Made by a program: the position numbers and the translations under genes
Shown: piece after piece, positions 1 through 5,562 of the stretch
Numbering within the stretch: the first letter of the stretch is position 1
How the letters are laid out: each line of letters opens with the position of its first letter
From: Candidatus Saccharimonadota bacterium
GTDB lineage: Bacteria; Patescibacteriota; Saccharimonadia; UBA4664
Assembly: GCA_029288275.1 (NCBI GenBank)
Contig: JARIHM010000016.1
Coordinates: 1 to 11,959, forward strand
Direction of reading: 5' to 3'
DNA: 11,959 nucleotides
Notes under the pieces: generated by a model
The model's database searches: none
Told to the model about the DNA's origin: nothing
What the model saw: the letters and a program-made list of their open reading frames with translations, nothing else

Positions 1-57
1 GTCCTGAACGGCATCAATAGGGCCCACGCAGAGCTGGGCCTGCCGCCTGTCTCGTAA
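1..57 (+). CDS. C-terminal end of an unidentified protein (partial)
   Basis: Only the last 18 codons and a TAA stop are inside the window. The peptide ends INRAHAELGLPPVS. Frame 1 is the only forward frame open to the left edge, since the other two meet stops within the first 18 bases. A strong intrinsic terminator follows seven bases after the stop, which supports a real gene ending here. The fragment is too short to assign a family or function. Confidence 0.6.
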   Translation, partial: VLNGINRAHAELGLPPVS

Positions 58-63
58 GCCCGT

Positions 64-102
64 GCGGGCGAAGCTTTTCACAAGCTTCGCCCGCATTTTT
101 TT
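64..102 (+). terminator. Strong intrinsic terminator
   Basis: A perfect 13-bp stem (64-76 with 82-94, GCGGGCGAAGCTT and its complement) has a five-base loop and is followed by A and seven Ts (96-102). It ends the + strand gene at 1-57. The stop codon of the convergent sortase gene (101-103) lies in the T tract. In the minus direction the same hairpin has no T run, so it is probably one-directional. Confidence 0.93.
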
Positions 103-721
103 ATTGACGTACCGTTGCTACCAGATCGGTAAATACCACGAGCCACTGGCTAAACTGGTTTTGGCTTGGCTGCCAAACCCCATCGCAGGTCACCAAATTG
201 AGATGGCTGGTTGAGGCGGCACCAAAGATCCGGCCAAGCGGCGCATGATCAGGAGCAAAATCCTCGAGTGAGCGCACCATAAAGTACCGGCGGATGCGCT
301 GGTTGTCAACTACCTGCACCTCGTCCCCTACTTTTAGCTCGTGTAAGCGCCAAAACACTCCGATGGCCCCACCTAGCTCAAGGTGGCCGGCTAGCACAGC
401 ATTGCCGCTAAGGCCTGGGCGTGGACCACCCTCGTACCATGTCAACCCGGATGCCGTAGCCGGCGCCTGCATCTCGCCGCTCGCCGTCAGGCCGGCCGGC
501 ATGATGGGTGCATCAATCTGGAGACCTGGTACCACAAGCTCTGTTGGAATACCAGGCTGAGGCAGCGGGGCAGCTGCTACCGTGGCGCTCGGCGTTGGCC
601 GAACCAAAGCAGGCTGGGCTCGGGGAGCCGGCTCATGCCATCGCCAAGCCCCCGCCGCTACCAGCCCCAGTGCTACGCCGGCTACCACACCCCCGAGCCA
701 GGGCCGCGATACGTACGGCAT
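101..721 (-). CDS. Class E/F-like sortase with altered active site
   Basis: A 206-residue membrane-anchored sortase-fold protein. Residues 8-27 form one hydrophobic N-terminal helix, followed by a Pro/Ala-rich linker (about 31-60) and the sortase domain (about 61-206). The catalytic His motif VLAGHLELGG places His113, and LNLVTCDG places Cys179. Sortases cleave sorting signals and transpeptidate or polymerise surface proteins outside the membrane. The catalytic Arg normally sits just before the last core strand (…RLVVF), but here that position reads QFSQWLVVF, giving Trp193. A C-to-T change in CGG would produce this TGG codon (143-145). The ATG overlaps the stop of the upstream LPRTG protein by one base (TAATG), so the pair is probably translationally coupled. 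The family call is secure. Whether the enzyme is active is open. Confidence 0.88.
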   Translation of the reverse strand: MPYVSRPWLGGVVAGVALGLVAAGAWRWHEPAPRAQPALVRPTPSATVAAAPLPQPGIPTELVVPGLQIDAPIMPAGLTASGEMQAPATASGLTWYEGGPRPGLSGNAVLAGHLELGGAIGVFWRLHELKVGDEVQVVDNQRIRRYFMVRSLEDFAPDHAPLGRIFGAASTSHLNLVTCDGVWQPSQNQFSQWLVVFTDLVATVRQ

Positions 722-1305
722 TAGCGCGACCCAGTGCGCGGCAGCCTTGGCAGGCTGACTTGGGGCGTGGGGGTCGGCGTGGGCGTGGCAGTCGCGGCGG
801 GCTGTACCGTGGTGCCAAGGGTCTTGATAATCTGGGTACTATGGTTACTGGGCGCATCGTTCAAATCGCCGTCCAGCTCCACCTTAGCCACCACATCGGT
901 CACGCCTGCATTCACAGCCACAGTATACGGAACGGTAGCCAGAGTAGTGATAGGAGTTCCTGCCGGATAACTAGCCCCTGAGGCCAGGGTCAAAGTACTT
1001 CCAGTATCGGTGCCATCGGCCGCCGGATAGGTAAAAACGATACTGGCATTGGTAATATCGCAGGCAATAAAACTGCCACTGTCTACGTTGCTAACCGTAA
1101 CCGTATAGGTGATGACATCGCCAGGCGATACCAGCGTCTTATCCTTAACCAAGGATATATTCATACGGTTACTATTGCAGCCAGCTGGCGACTGCACCGC
1201 CAGACTTGGTAGGGGCAGTACCAAAGCTGTCAAAAAACCGCCAAGCACCACCACTCGACGGGCCAATCTAAAACTTGAGCGCAAAGCCGATGAGAAAAAG
1301 CTCAC
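721..1305 (-). CDS. Secreted DUF11-like surface protein ending in LPRTG
   Basis: A 194-residue exported protein. The signal peptide has a basic start (residues 9-17), a hydrophobic core (18-32) and likely cleavage after SLA near residue 36. The mature part resembles DUF11/conserved-repeat beta-sandwich domains, with the motif VSPGDVITYTVTVSN near residues 58-72. A Thr/Pro linker (about 171-182) follows. The protein ends LPRLPRTGSR, so LPRTG is residues 188-192, the known sortase recognition pentapeptide form. Unlike normal cell-wall sorting signals, no hydrophobic helix and basic tail follow; the stop comes two residues later. The start is GTG, chosen because the signal peptide begins there; GGA lies seven bases upstream. 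The sortase is directly downstream with a one-base overlap, so this protein is the obvious candidate substrate. Confidence 0.85.
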   Translation of the reverse strand: MSFFSSALRSSFRLARRVVVLGGFLTALVLPLPSLAVQSPAGCNSNRMNISLVKDKTLVSPGDVITYTVTVSNVDSGSFIACDITNASIVFTYPAADGTDTGSTLTLASGASYPAGTPITTLATVPYTVAVNAGVTDVVAKVELDGDLNDAPSNHSTQIIKTLGTTVQPAATATPTPTPTPQVSLPRLPRTGSR

Positions 1306-1321
1306 GAGATCCAGGGTCCTT

Positions 1322-1348
1322 ATATTAGTAACCCTCAGATTGTACTAA
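1322..1348 (-). promoter_or_regulatory. Possible promoter of the LPRTG-sortase operon
   Basis: On the minus strand TAATAT (1322-1327) is a plausible -10 box about 17 bases before the GTG start, which would give a very short leader. The -35 match is poor (TTAGTA at 1343-1348 with 15-bp spacing). It lies in the AT-rich stretch 1306-1561, where I see no gene. Confidence 0.3.
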
Positions 1349-1497
1349 GCTACCTTATCGAATGAAGGCATTAATGTTCTAAAAAGCTTATGTTTATTCT
1401 GCAGAAACTTGGAGATAAAATTCACTAACACTGCTGACATTGAATTAAAATATTGCCAAAAAATTAAAAAGGCTTGTTATTGGCACAATACCTTGTC

Positions 1498-1525
1498 TTT
1501 ACAGATGCAATACAAGTGATATAGT
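1498..1525 (+). promoter_or_regulatory. Promoter for the coiled-coil gene triplet
   Basis: TTTACA (1498-1503) and TATAGT (1520-1525) are separated by 16 bp, a good sigma70-type match. Transcription would start near 1532, giving a leader of about 30 bases with the Shine-Dalgarno AGAAGG (1550-1555) six bases before the ATG at 1562. The AT-rich intergenic region upstream (1306-1497) shows no ORF or strong hairpin. Confidence 0.65.
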
Positions 1526-1561
1526 AACGAGCGGCCAAGGGCACAAGCTAGAAGGCTACGT

Positions 1562-1774
1562 ATGGCCGAGGACCCGAAGAGGCTTCAGCGCCGGATTCAG
1601 GCGCATCAGCGTAAATTGGCAACTCTTCAACATACGATACGAGGACTGAAAATTGCCCTAAGCGACCCAGACTTACTACCCAGCAAACGGTGCTACCTCA
1701 CAAAGAAGCTAACAAAAGCCAAGGAAAACCTTGCGACAACCGAATCAATGGGAGATGAACTTCCCCCTGATTAA
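1562..1774 (+). CDS. Small coiled-coil protein, tandem paralogue 1
   Basis: A 70-residue, charged, predicted all-helical protein of unknown function. It aligns without gaps over its first 60 residues with the next two gene products. Shared positions include Leu8, Arg10, Leu22, Ile26, Pro40, Arg43 and Lys49-Leu50. The pattern suggests two helices joined by a turn around residues 34-43 (SDPDLLPSKR), that is, a helical hairpin. It is shorter than its paralogues because it lacks their extension of the second helix and ends MGDELPPD. There is no signal peptide or membrane segment, so it is probably cytoplasmic. It is first in a + strand unit with a recognisable promoter and a well-placed Shine-Dalgarno. 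No known family is recognised. Confidence 0.75.
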   Translation: MAEDPKRLQRRIQAHQRKLATLQHTIRGLKIALSDPDLLPSKRCYLTKKLTKAKENLATTESMGDELPPD

Positions 1775-1823
1775 GCCAGAATTCACTAGGCCAACCTCAC
1801 TCTAGCGGGAAGACGGGTATTCT

Positions 1824-2060
1824 ATGAGCGAAGATGTACCACGCCTTCAACGAAGAATCGGCGGGTATAAGGGTAAGATCACTTCGCTTAATCATGAAAT
1901 CGAAAGACTGGGCCGCCGCCTAGCTAGTTCTGGGCTTAGTCCAAAACAAAGGGAGACTGCCCAGAGAAAGCTAACCAAGTGCAAGGATGACATTGCGAGT
2001 CTCGAGACCTCAATTAGCGAGGCACGCAACCAGCTTAAGAAACTCAAGCCAGACGCCTGA
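1824..2060 (+). CDS. Small coiled-coil protein, tandem paralogue 2
   Basis: A 78-residue Lys/Arg/Glu-rich helical protein, clearly homologous to its neighbours: helix 1 about residues 5-34, turn SSGLSPKQRE at 35-44, helix 2 about 45-75 with KL at 49-50. Hydrophobic residues recur at 3-4 spacing (Leu8, Ile12, Ile19, Leu22, Ile26, Leu29), as in coiled coils. It starts 49 bases after the previous stop. Its Shine-Dalgarno is weak (GGGAAG at 1807-1812 is rather far, ACGGGT is closer). It is intracellular by sequence, with no export signal. Function is unknown; an antiparallel hairpin that oligomerises or binds a partner is an inference from shape only. Confidence 0.75.
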   Translation: MSEDVPRLQRRIGGYKGKITSLNHEIERLGRRLASSGLSPKQRETAQRKLTKCKDDIASLETSISEARNQLKKLKPDA

Positions 2061-2077
2061 CGTTACGAGGCAGACCC

Positions 2078-2329
2078 ATGGCCGATACGCTTGGAGAACT
2101 TCGGCGAAAAGCCGCCGCCTGCAGAAGCCGAATCACGTTTCTTAATGGTGAAATACGGGGATGGGGCCGTATCATTAACAACCCCAAGACTACCCCCGGC
2201 CGCAGGGCGAGCGTCCAGTCGAAACTACTCGAGTCCAAGAAGGAGCTGAAGTCTATGAAGGAACGACTAGCGGAGCTTACGACTCAAATCAAAAAGCTGA
2301 CATCGTCAGACGAGGAGGACCCCTCATAA
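2078..2329 (+). CDS. Small coiled-coil protein, tandem paralogue 3
   Basis: An 83-residue third member of the triplet and the most divergent in helix 1 (it carries Cys15 and a Trp-Gly at 29-30). It keeps Leu8, Arg10, Ile19, Leu22, Ile26, Pro40, Arg43 and Lys49-Leu50. Helix 2 continues to about residue 74 and the protein ends in an acidic tail (SSDEEDPS). GAGG (2067-2070) sits seven bases before the ATG, and the gene begins 17 bases after the preceding stop, so the three are almost surely one operon. An intrinsic terminator with a UUCG loop follows 32 bases after the stop. No family is recognised. Confidence 0.77.
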   Translation: MADTLGELRRKAAACRSRITFLNGEIRGWGRIINNPKTTPGRRASVQSKLLESKKELKSMKERLAELTTQIKKLTSSDEEDPS

Positions 2330-2361
2330 GTAGCCCTGAGACAGTGGCCCATAACTGTCTT

Positions 2362-2384
2362 GCCGCCTTCGGGCGGCTTCTTTA
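2362..2384 (+). terminator. Intrinsic terminator with UUCG tetraloop
   Basis: GCCGCC (2362-2367), loop TTCG, GGCGGC (2372-2377), then TTCTTTA. The C(UUCG)G tetraloop is a known, exceptionally stable cap. A second small hairpin (GACAGT 2340-2345 with ACTGTC 2354-2359) precedes it. It ends the coiled-coil operon. Confidence 0.88.
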
Positions 2385-2393
2385 TGCCCTTGT

Positions 2394-2436
2394 AAGCGAA
2401 AGCCCCGCGACATGGGTGAATCCCTAGTCGCGGGGC
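2394..2436 (-). terminator. Terminator of the SWIM-like gene
   Basis: A perfect 10-bp GC-rich stem (2402-2411 with 2427-2436) contains an inner GGG/CCC pairing and on the minus strand is followed by TTTCGCTT. It lies seven bases beyond the stop of the minus-strand gene. The T tract is interrupted, so termination may be moderate. Confidence 0.7.
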
Positions 2437-2442
2437 GGCGGC

Positions 2443-2880
2443 TCAGTGAGCCACGGGGTGGCCGAAGACGCACCTCTCGGTCCCCGGGAAGCGGTAGCCG
2501 GGACACTTCCCGTGCAAGCCACAAACCAGTTCCCTAATGGAGCCTTCCAGGTGCTCGATCATCCGGACCGCAGAGGTCTGGACGATGTGCGGATGCGGGA
2601 GCTCCTGGGACTGTGCACCGAGATGCATCGGCTGCCCGCAGTGAATGACGGGCTCGTGAAAGTCCGGACAGCCGCAGCTCCCCACGAGTCCCTTCCGGAG
2701 GGCCTTGACGTGGTCGCCAGAGATGACCTCGACGCCGCCGGCCGGTCCTCGGTGACACTGCACGTAGTAGCAGCTTCCGCTCTCAGTTCGGACGCGAAAC
2801 AACCCGTTGCGTCGGCGCGCGTCGAGCTGTTCGAGCCGTTCGTGAACCCTGAAGAGCTCGACAATCTGAGCTTCGGACAT
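2443..2880 (-). CDS. SWIM-like zinc-finger protein, function unknown
   Basis: A 145-residue Cys/His-rich soluble protein. A strand-rich start (GLFRVRTESGSCYYVQ, 26-41) is followed by SCGCPDF and HCGQPMH, giving Cys69, Cys71, Cys81 and His86. This resembles the SWIM pattern CxC-x(n)-CxH, which in other proteins binds zinc and contacts nucleic acid or protein, but the final spacing is C-x4-H rather than C-x-H. A second potential metal site lies at the C terminus: Cys120, His123, Cys126, Cys137 and His141. I start at 2880 because GGGAG sits five bases before that ATG; an in-frame ATG at 2892 has no Shine-Dalgarno. A good promoter upstream and a terminator downstream make this a complete monocistronic unit. 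A long antisense ORF overlaps it but lacks these signals. Confidence 0.72.
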   Translation of the reverse strand: MSEAQIVELFRVHERLEQLDARRRNGLFRVRTESGSCYYVQCHRGPAGGVEVISGDHVKALRKGLVGSCGCPDFHEPVIHCGQPMHLGAQSQELPHPHIVQTSAVRMIEHLEGSIRELVCGLHGKCPGYRFPGTERCVFGHPVAH

Positions 2881-2923
2881 ATCAACTCCCATCTGTGTGC
2901 GGATGAAGAAGGCCGATATCTAT

Positions 2924-2952
2924 ATAATATCATATTTCTGTAATAAAATCAA
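2924..2952 (-). promoter_or_regulatory. Promoter of the SWIM-like gene
   Basis: On the minus strand TTGATT (2947-2952) and TATTAT (2924-2929) are separated by exactly 17 bp. The start point would be near 2917, leaving a leader of about 37 bases to the preferred ATG at 2880. It lies immediately beyond the terminator of the upstream monooxygenase gene. Confidence 0.75.
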
Positions 2953-2964
2953 TTTACGAAGGCT

Positions 2965-2993
2965 AAAACTACAAAACCCCGATTGAATCGGGG
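2965..2993 (-). terminator. Terminator of the FAD monooxygenase gene
   Basis: CCCCGAT/ATCGGGG (2977-2983 with 2987-2993) forms a 7-bp stem with a three-base loop. On the minus strand it is followed by TTTTGTAGTTTT. It lies 26 bases past the monooxygenase stop. Confidence 0.85.
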
Positions 2994-3018
2994 CTTTGCT
3001 AAAGGGTATGGGGGGAGG

Positions 3019-4233
3019 CTAGTCTTCCCAGTTAATTTTGTACTTAAATATCCAATCCTGCATCCGGTCACCCATAAGCGGCAAAATGATCGACATAACC
3101 ATGTCCCGCATCCGCGCCTGGGCCGGCGTGGCATCCACCTGACGAGCCGCATTGTCGCGGCCCGTTTTGCAGATCTTCTCGGCCCGGGCCTTGCGAGCGG
3201 TCTGGTATCGCTCTACGGCTTGCTCAAATGGGTAGTCTCGCAGCATCTTCGCCAAATACATGGCGTCTTCCAGCGCGACCGAGGCGCCCTGGCCAGCGTG
3301 CGGGCTCATAGCGTGCGCGGCGTCTCCAATCAGTACTGCGCGGCCAACATGCCATGTGGGCAATGCCGGAACGTCATAGATAGGCGTCTTTATAAACATG
3401 ATGGAGTGCTGGATAAATTCCTTCACCGGTGCCACCCAGCTTGCATGGCGCTTCAGGAGCATCTGCTCGAGCTGCTCATCGGTAAAGGCATCTAGCTCGG
3501 CCTTTGTGGGCTCCTTGGCTTGACCATAGGTGCTCCACCAGCCCCATTGCGGCACGCCAGACTTGGTGTTGCAGTAGCCAAACGAACCTTCGGGGCCAAA
3601 CGTTAGTACGGTCTTCTTGAGGTCGCCTGAGTTATCCCAGTCGCGGTAGTTTTCATCGACGAAACCGCCGATGGCAACGTGACCGGTATATTCCGGCTTG
3701 GGTCCATTCGGCAGCATCACACTGCGAACCTGAGAGTGAATACCGTCAGCGCCGATGATGTAATCGCCGGTAGCCGTGCTGCCGTCTTCGAACTGCGCGA
3801 CCACTTGATTGCCCTGCTGGGTGTAGCCGGTTAAGCGCTTTTCATACTCAAACGCGATGCCTTGGCGGTCAGCTTCGTTCAACACAAGCTCAAGCAAAGC
3901 AGACCGATGAAGAGCTACCGAGGTGTATCCATACTTCTCAACGGTACCCGAGGACGTCTCGGCCAATCGTTTACCTGTCTGGTTACGAAAATGCAGCCGC
4001 TCCAGGGGTGCCCCCTGACTCTTCAGCTTTTCGGCCAGCCCGAGCTCAGCCAAGACATTCATGCCGTTAGGGCCTAATGACATAGCGCCACCAATGGTCG
4101 TTAGCCTTGGGTAGGCCTCGTACACCGTAGCCTTAATCCCGGCCTTTTTCAGAAATAGCGCCGTTGCTGCGCCGGCGATGCCGCTGCCAATAATTATGGC
4201 CTGCTGTTCGTGAGCAGACTTGTTTGTGACCAT
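3019..4233 (-). CDS. FAD-dependent monooxygenase (class A, PHBH-like)
   Basis: A 404-residue single-component flavin monooxygenase of the para-hydroxybenzoate hydroxylase superfamily, which uses NAD(P)H and O2 to hydroxylate aromatic or drug-like substrates. All three family signatures are visible: the Rossmann GSGIAG at 16-21, the DG motif IIGADGIHSQVR at 159-170, and the GD motif LIGDAAHAMSPHAGQG at 301-316. Arg110 in LHRSALLELV matches the conserved FAD-contacting Arg. Length is normal and no signal peptide is present, so it is cytoplasmic. AAAGGA sits five bases before the ATG. It is divergent from a MarR-type gene, the usual arrangement for a ligand-induced detoxification enzyme. Related proteins include urate and tetracycline (TetX-like) oxidases, but the substrate cannot be read from sequence. 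Confidence 0.9.
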   Translation of the reverse strand: MVTNKSAHEQQAIIIGSGIAGAATALFLKKAGIKATVYEAYPRLTTIGGAMSLGPNGMNVLAELGLAEKLKSQGAPLERLHFRNQTGKRLAETSSGTVEKYGYTSVALHRSALLELVLNEADRQGIAFEYEKRLTGYTQQGNQVVAQFEDGSTATGDYIIGADGIHSQVRSVMLPNGPKPEYTGHVAIGGFVDENYRDWDNSGDLKKTVLTFGPEGSFGYCNTKSGVPQWGWWSTYGQAKEPTKAELDAFTDEQLEQMLLKRHASWVAPVKEFIQHSIMFIKTPIYDVPALPTWHVGRAVLIGDAAHAMSPHAGQGASVALEDAMYLAKMLRDYPFEQAVERYQTARKARAEKICKTGRDNAARQVDATPAQARMRDMVMSIILPLMGDRMQDWIFKYKINWED

Positions 4234-4246
4234 TTGTATCCTTTAC

Positions 4247-4273
4247 TTTTATGTATGAAATAGTTTTATGTAT
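4247..4273. repeat. Direct repeat TTTTATGTAT, possible MarR operator
   Basis: TTTTATGTAT occurs at 4247-4256 and again at 4264-4273, 17 bases apart from start to start, inside the 76-base divergent region. The second copy touches the -35 of the MarR promoter, and the first lies just upstream of the monooxygenase Shine-Dalgarno. A regulator bound here could control both directions. MarR sites are usually palindromes, which this is not, so the role is inferred only from position. Confidence 0.35.
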
Positions 4274-4301
4274 TGAATTAAATCACATCATCCGCTATAC
4301 T
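4273..4301 (+). promoter_or_regulatory. Promoter of the MarR-family gene
   Basis: TTGAAT (4273-4278) and TATACT (4296-4301) are spaced by 17 bp. The expected start point (about 4308) falls within a couple of bases of the ATG at 4310, and no Shine-Dalgarno precedes that ATG, so the mRNA is probably leaderless. Confidence 0.78.
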
Positions 4302-4309
4302 GTCTAGTT

Positions 4310-4795
4310 ATGAAAACCCTCGAACTTGTAAAGCAAGTTGTCCACCCGAGCCCGTTGGGCACACGCACTATCTTTTACCACCAGACGATCGCCGACCGTC
4401 TGGGTCTTAATGCGACTGATCACAAGTGTGTACTGTTCCTCATGGAAGAACGCAAAACGATGGGACAGCTATCGCAACTCACGGGCTTGACCCTGGGCGC
4501 CCAAACTGCCGCTATTGAACGGCTTGAACAAGCTGGATACGTACGTCGGGTACGCGACCAGACCGACCGTCGCCGCGTTTATGTGGAGATGGTACCTACA
4601 AATGTTAAAAAAATGGCCCATCTCTTTAGGCCTTTGGGTGAGGCTATCGTAAAGCTCGAAGCAACCTACTCGCCTGCCGAGCTGCGGCTTATCCATAACT
4701 ATATGGAGCAGACGGCTGATATTCTGCACCAGGAGACATTAGCCCTGCGAGAATCCTTTGCTAAAACTGCAGCCACCAAGCAAGCTGCGGAGTAA
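4310..4795 (+). CDS. MarR-family transcriptional regulator
   Basis: A 161-residue winged-helix DNA-binding protein. An N-terminal helical part (1-35) leads to the helix-turn-helix around 51-77 (MGQLSQLTGL then TAAIERLEQAGYVRR) and the wing with the typical DRRRVYVEM (86-94). C-terminal helices (about 97-150) would form the dimer interface. MarR proteins are dimers that usually repress a divergent gene and release DNA on binding small aromatic ligands. Here the divergent gene is a flavin monooxygenase, so local control of it, plus autoregulation, is the natural inference. The start is fixed by the promoter that ends eight bases upstream; translation appears leaderless. No clear terminator follows. 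Confidence 0.9.
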   Translation: MKTLELVKQVVHPSPLGTRTIFYHQTIADRLGLNATDHKCVLFLMEERKTMGQLSQLTGLTLGAQTAAIERLEQAGYVRRVRDQTDRRRVYVEMVPTNVKKMAHLFRPLGEAIVKLEATYSPAELRLIHNYMEQTADILHQETLALRESFAKTAATKQAAE

Positions 4796-4801
4796 GGTCT
4801 C

Positions 4802-4836
4802 GAGGAGGCATTATGTGCGGCTATACCCTTTCGTAA
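4802..4836 (+). pseudogene. Seven-codon ORF MCGYTLS, possible SRAP remnant
   Basis: A near-perfect Shine-Dalgarno (GAGGAGG, 4802-4808) precedes ATG at 4813 and encodes MCGYTLS, then TAA. SRAP/YedK (HMCES) proteins start with MCGR(Y/F)TL, where Cys2 is catalytic. This looks like that start with one codon missing and an immediate stop. I find no SRAP-like continuation in any frame over the next 100 bases. It could be decay of a transferred gene, a short translated leader, or chance. Confidence 0.25.
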
Positions 4837-4906
4837 GTCAGCGACAGGTCCTGTTCCCACTCGCCGCTGTCACGTGACATTTCGCCGTAGCTAACTAATG
4901 TATTTG

Positions 4907-4941
4907 CTACCTTGGCCCCTTACCAAAAAGAGCCAAGGTAG
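4907..4941. other. Hairpin of unknown role between MarR and phosphatase
   Basis: CTACCTTGGC (4907-4916) pairs with GCCAAGGTAG (4932-4941) around a 15-base loop. No T tract follows in either direction, so it is not a typical intrinsic terminator, though it lies between two convergent genes where termination is needed. Confidence 0.5.
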
Positions 4942-4951
4942 GATGAAAACG

Positions 4952-5518
4952 TTACGGCGCAAGCGCTACTGTGGGCCGCGGATGAAGCCGAGCGATCTGA
5001 CCATTGTCAAAGCCGCCGCGTTCGCTATGGTACTCGTCGGTATAGGGGCGATCCTCAAAATCTCTCACGATGGCGCGTCCGATCGTTCCGTGTCCCATAA
5101 CGAGTACTACATCCGCCTCCAATCCCCTCAGCCAGGCGGCAGCCAAAGCCGCTCGCCGCTGGAGGGCCTCCACGGTTTCGGCCCCTGGTATGGTGTCGAA
5201 ACCGCCAGGCCAGCGCTGCTTGATCTCAGCGTTTAACACACCTTCGGCTTCGCCCCAAAGCCGCTCATTAAGTAGTGGTGTGTGAAGGATATCTTTACGA
5301 TAACCGACGACCCCAGCCACTGCTTCAGCGCTCTGAATGGCCCGCGTCAGCTCTGAACACACGATCAGGGACGGTAGAATACGATGAGCTACCAATAGCT
5401 CACCGGCTCGCCTGGCCTGATCCCAACCCTGCTCAGTTAGCACAGTATTGCGCCTGCTTCGATGACCCGTCGATAAATCGACCGTTTGACCATGACGGCC
5501 ATAATACAGCTCTTGCAT
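4952..5518 (-). CDS. Histidine phosphatase (phosphoglycerate mutase-like)
   Basis: A 188-residue branch-1 histidine phosphatase-type enzyme. The catalytic RHG is right at the start (YYGRHGQT, Arg8 and His9). SELTRAIQSAE supplies Arg59, NERLWGEAEG the acidic region near Glu85, and MGHGTIGRAI the second His143. Members form a phosphohistidine intermediate and act on small phosphorylated metabolites or proteins. The substrate is not predictable here. I start at 5518 because GAGG lies four bases upstream and the RHG motif then takes its usual place near residue 8; the in-frame upstream extension to 5590 adds no conserved sequence. It is cytoplasmic by sequence. It is transcribed in the same direction as the Gly/Tyr-rich gene but separated from it by a terminator. 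Confidence 0.85.
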   Translation of the reverse strand: MQELYYGRHGQTVDLSTGHRSRRNTVLTEQGWDQARRAGELLVAHRILPSLIVCSELTRAIQSAEAVAGVVGYRKDILHTPLLNERLWGEAEGVLNAEIKQRWPGGFDTIPGAETVEALQRRAALAAAWLRGLEADVVLVMGHGTIGRAIVRDFEDRPYTDEYHSERGGFDNGQIARLHPRPTVALAP

Positions 5519-5562
5519 TTCGCCTCTTTCTAAGCCATGAACACAGCCTAGGCGGCCAATAG

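Noticed and set aside
716..735. Programmed -1 frameshift fusing the LPRTG protein to the sortase
   Set aside because: The bases before the stop (GGGTCGCGCTAATG) hold no slippery heptamer and no clear stimulatory structure was seen. Kept only as a remark in a finding.
508..981. A 157-codon + strand ORF across the sortase and LPRTG genes
   Set aside because: It is a shadow of GC-rich minus-strand genes whose motifs are unmistakable; it has no Shine-Dalgarno or family signal.
1306..1561. AT-rich gap as a possible small RNA or origin
   Set aside because: No repeats, DnaA-box clusters or strong hairpins with T runs were seen; only promoter-like elements for the flanking genes.
2446..2943. A 165-codon + strand ORF antisense to the SWIM-like gene
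   Set aside because: It has no Shine-Dalgarno or promoter in place, runs through the minus-strand gene's promoter, and its peptide shows no motifs. The minus-strand frame has promoter, Shine-Dalgarno, terminator and Cys/His motifs.
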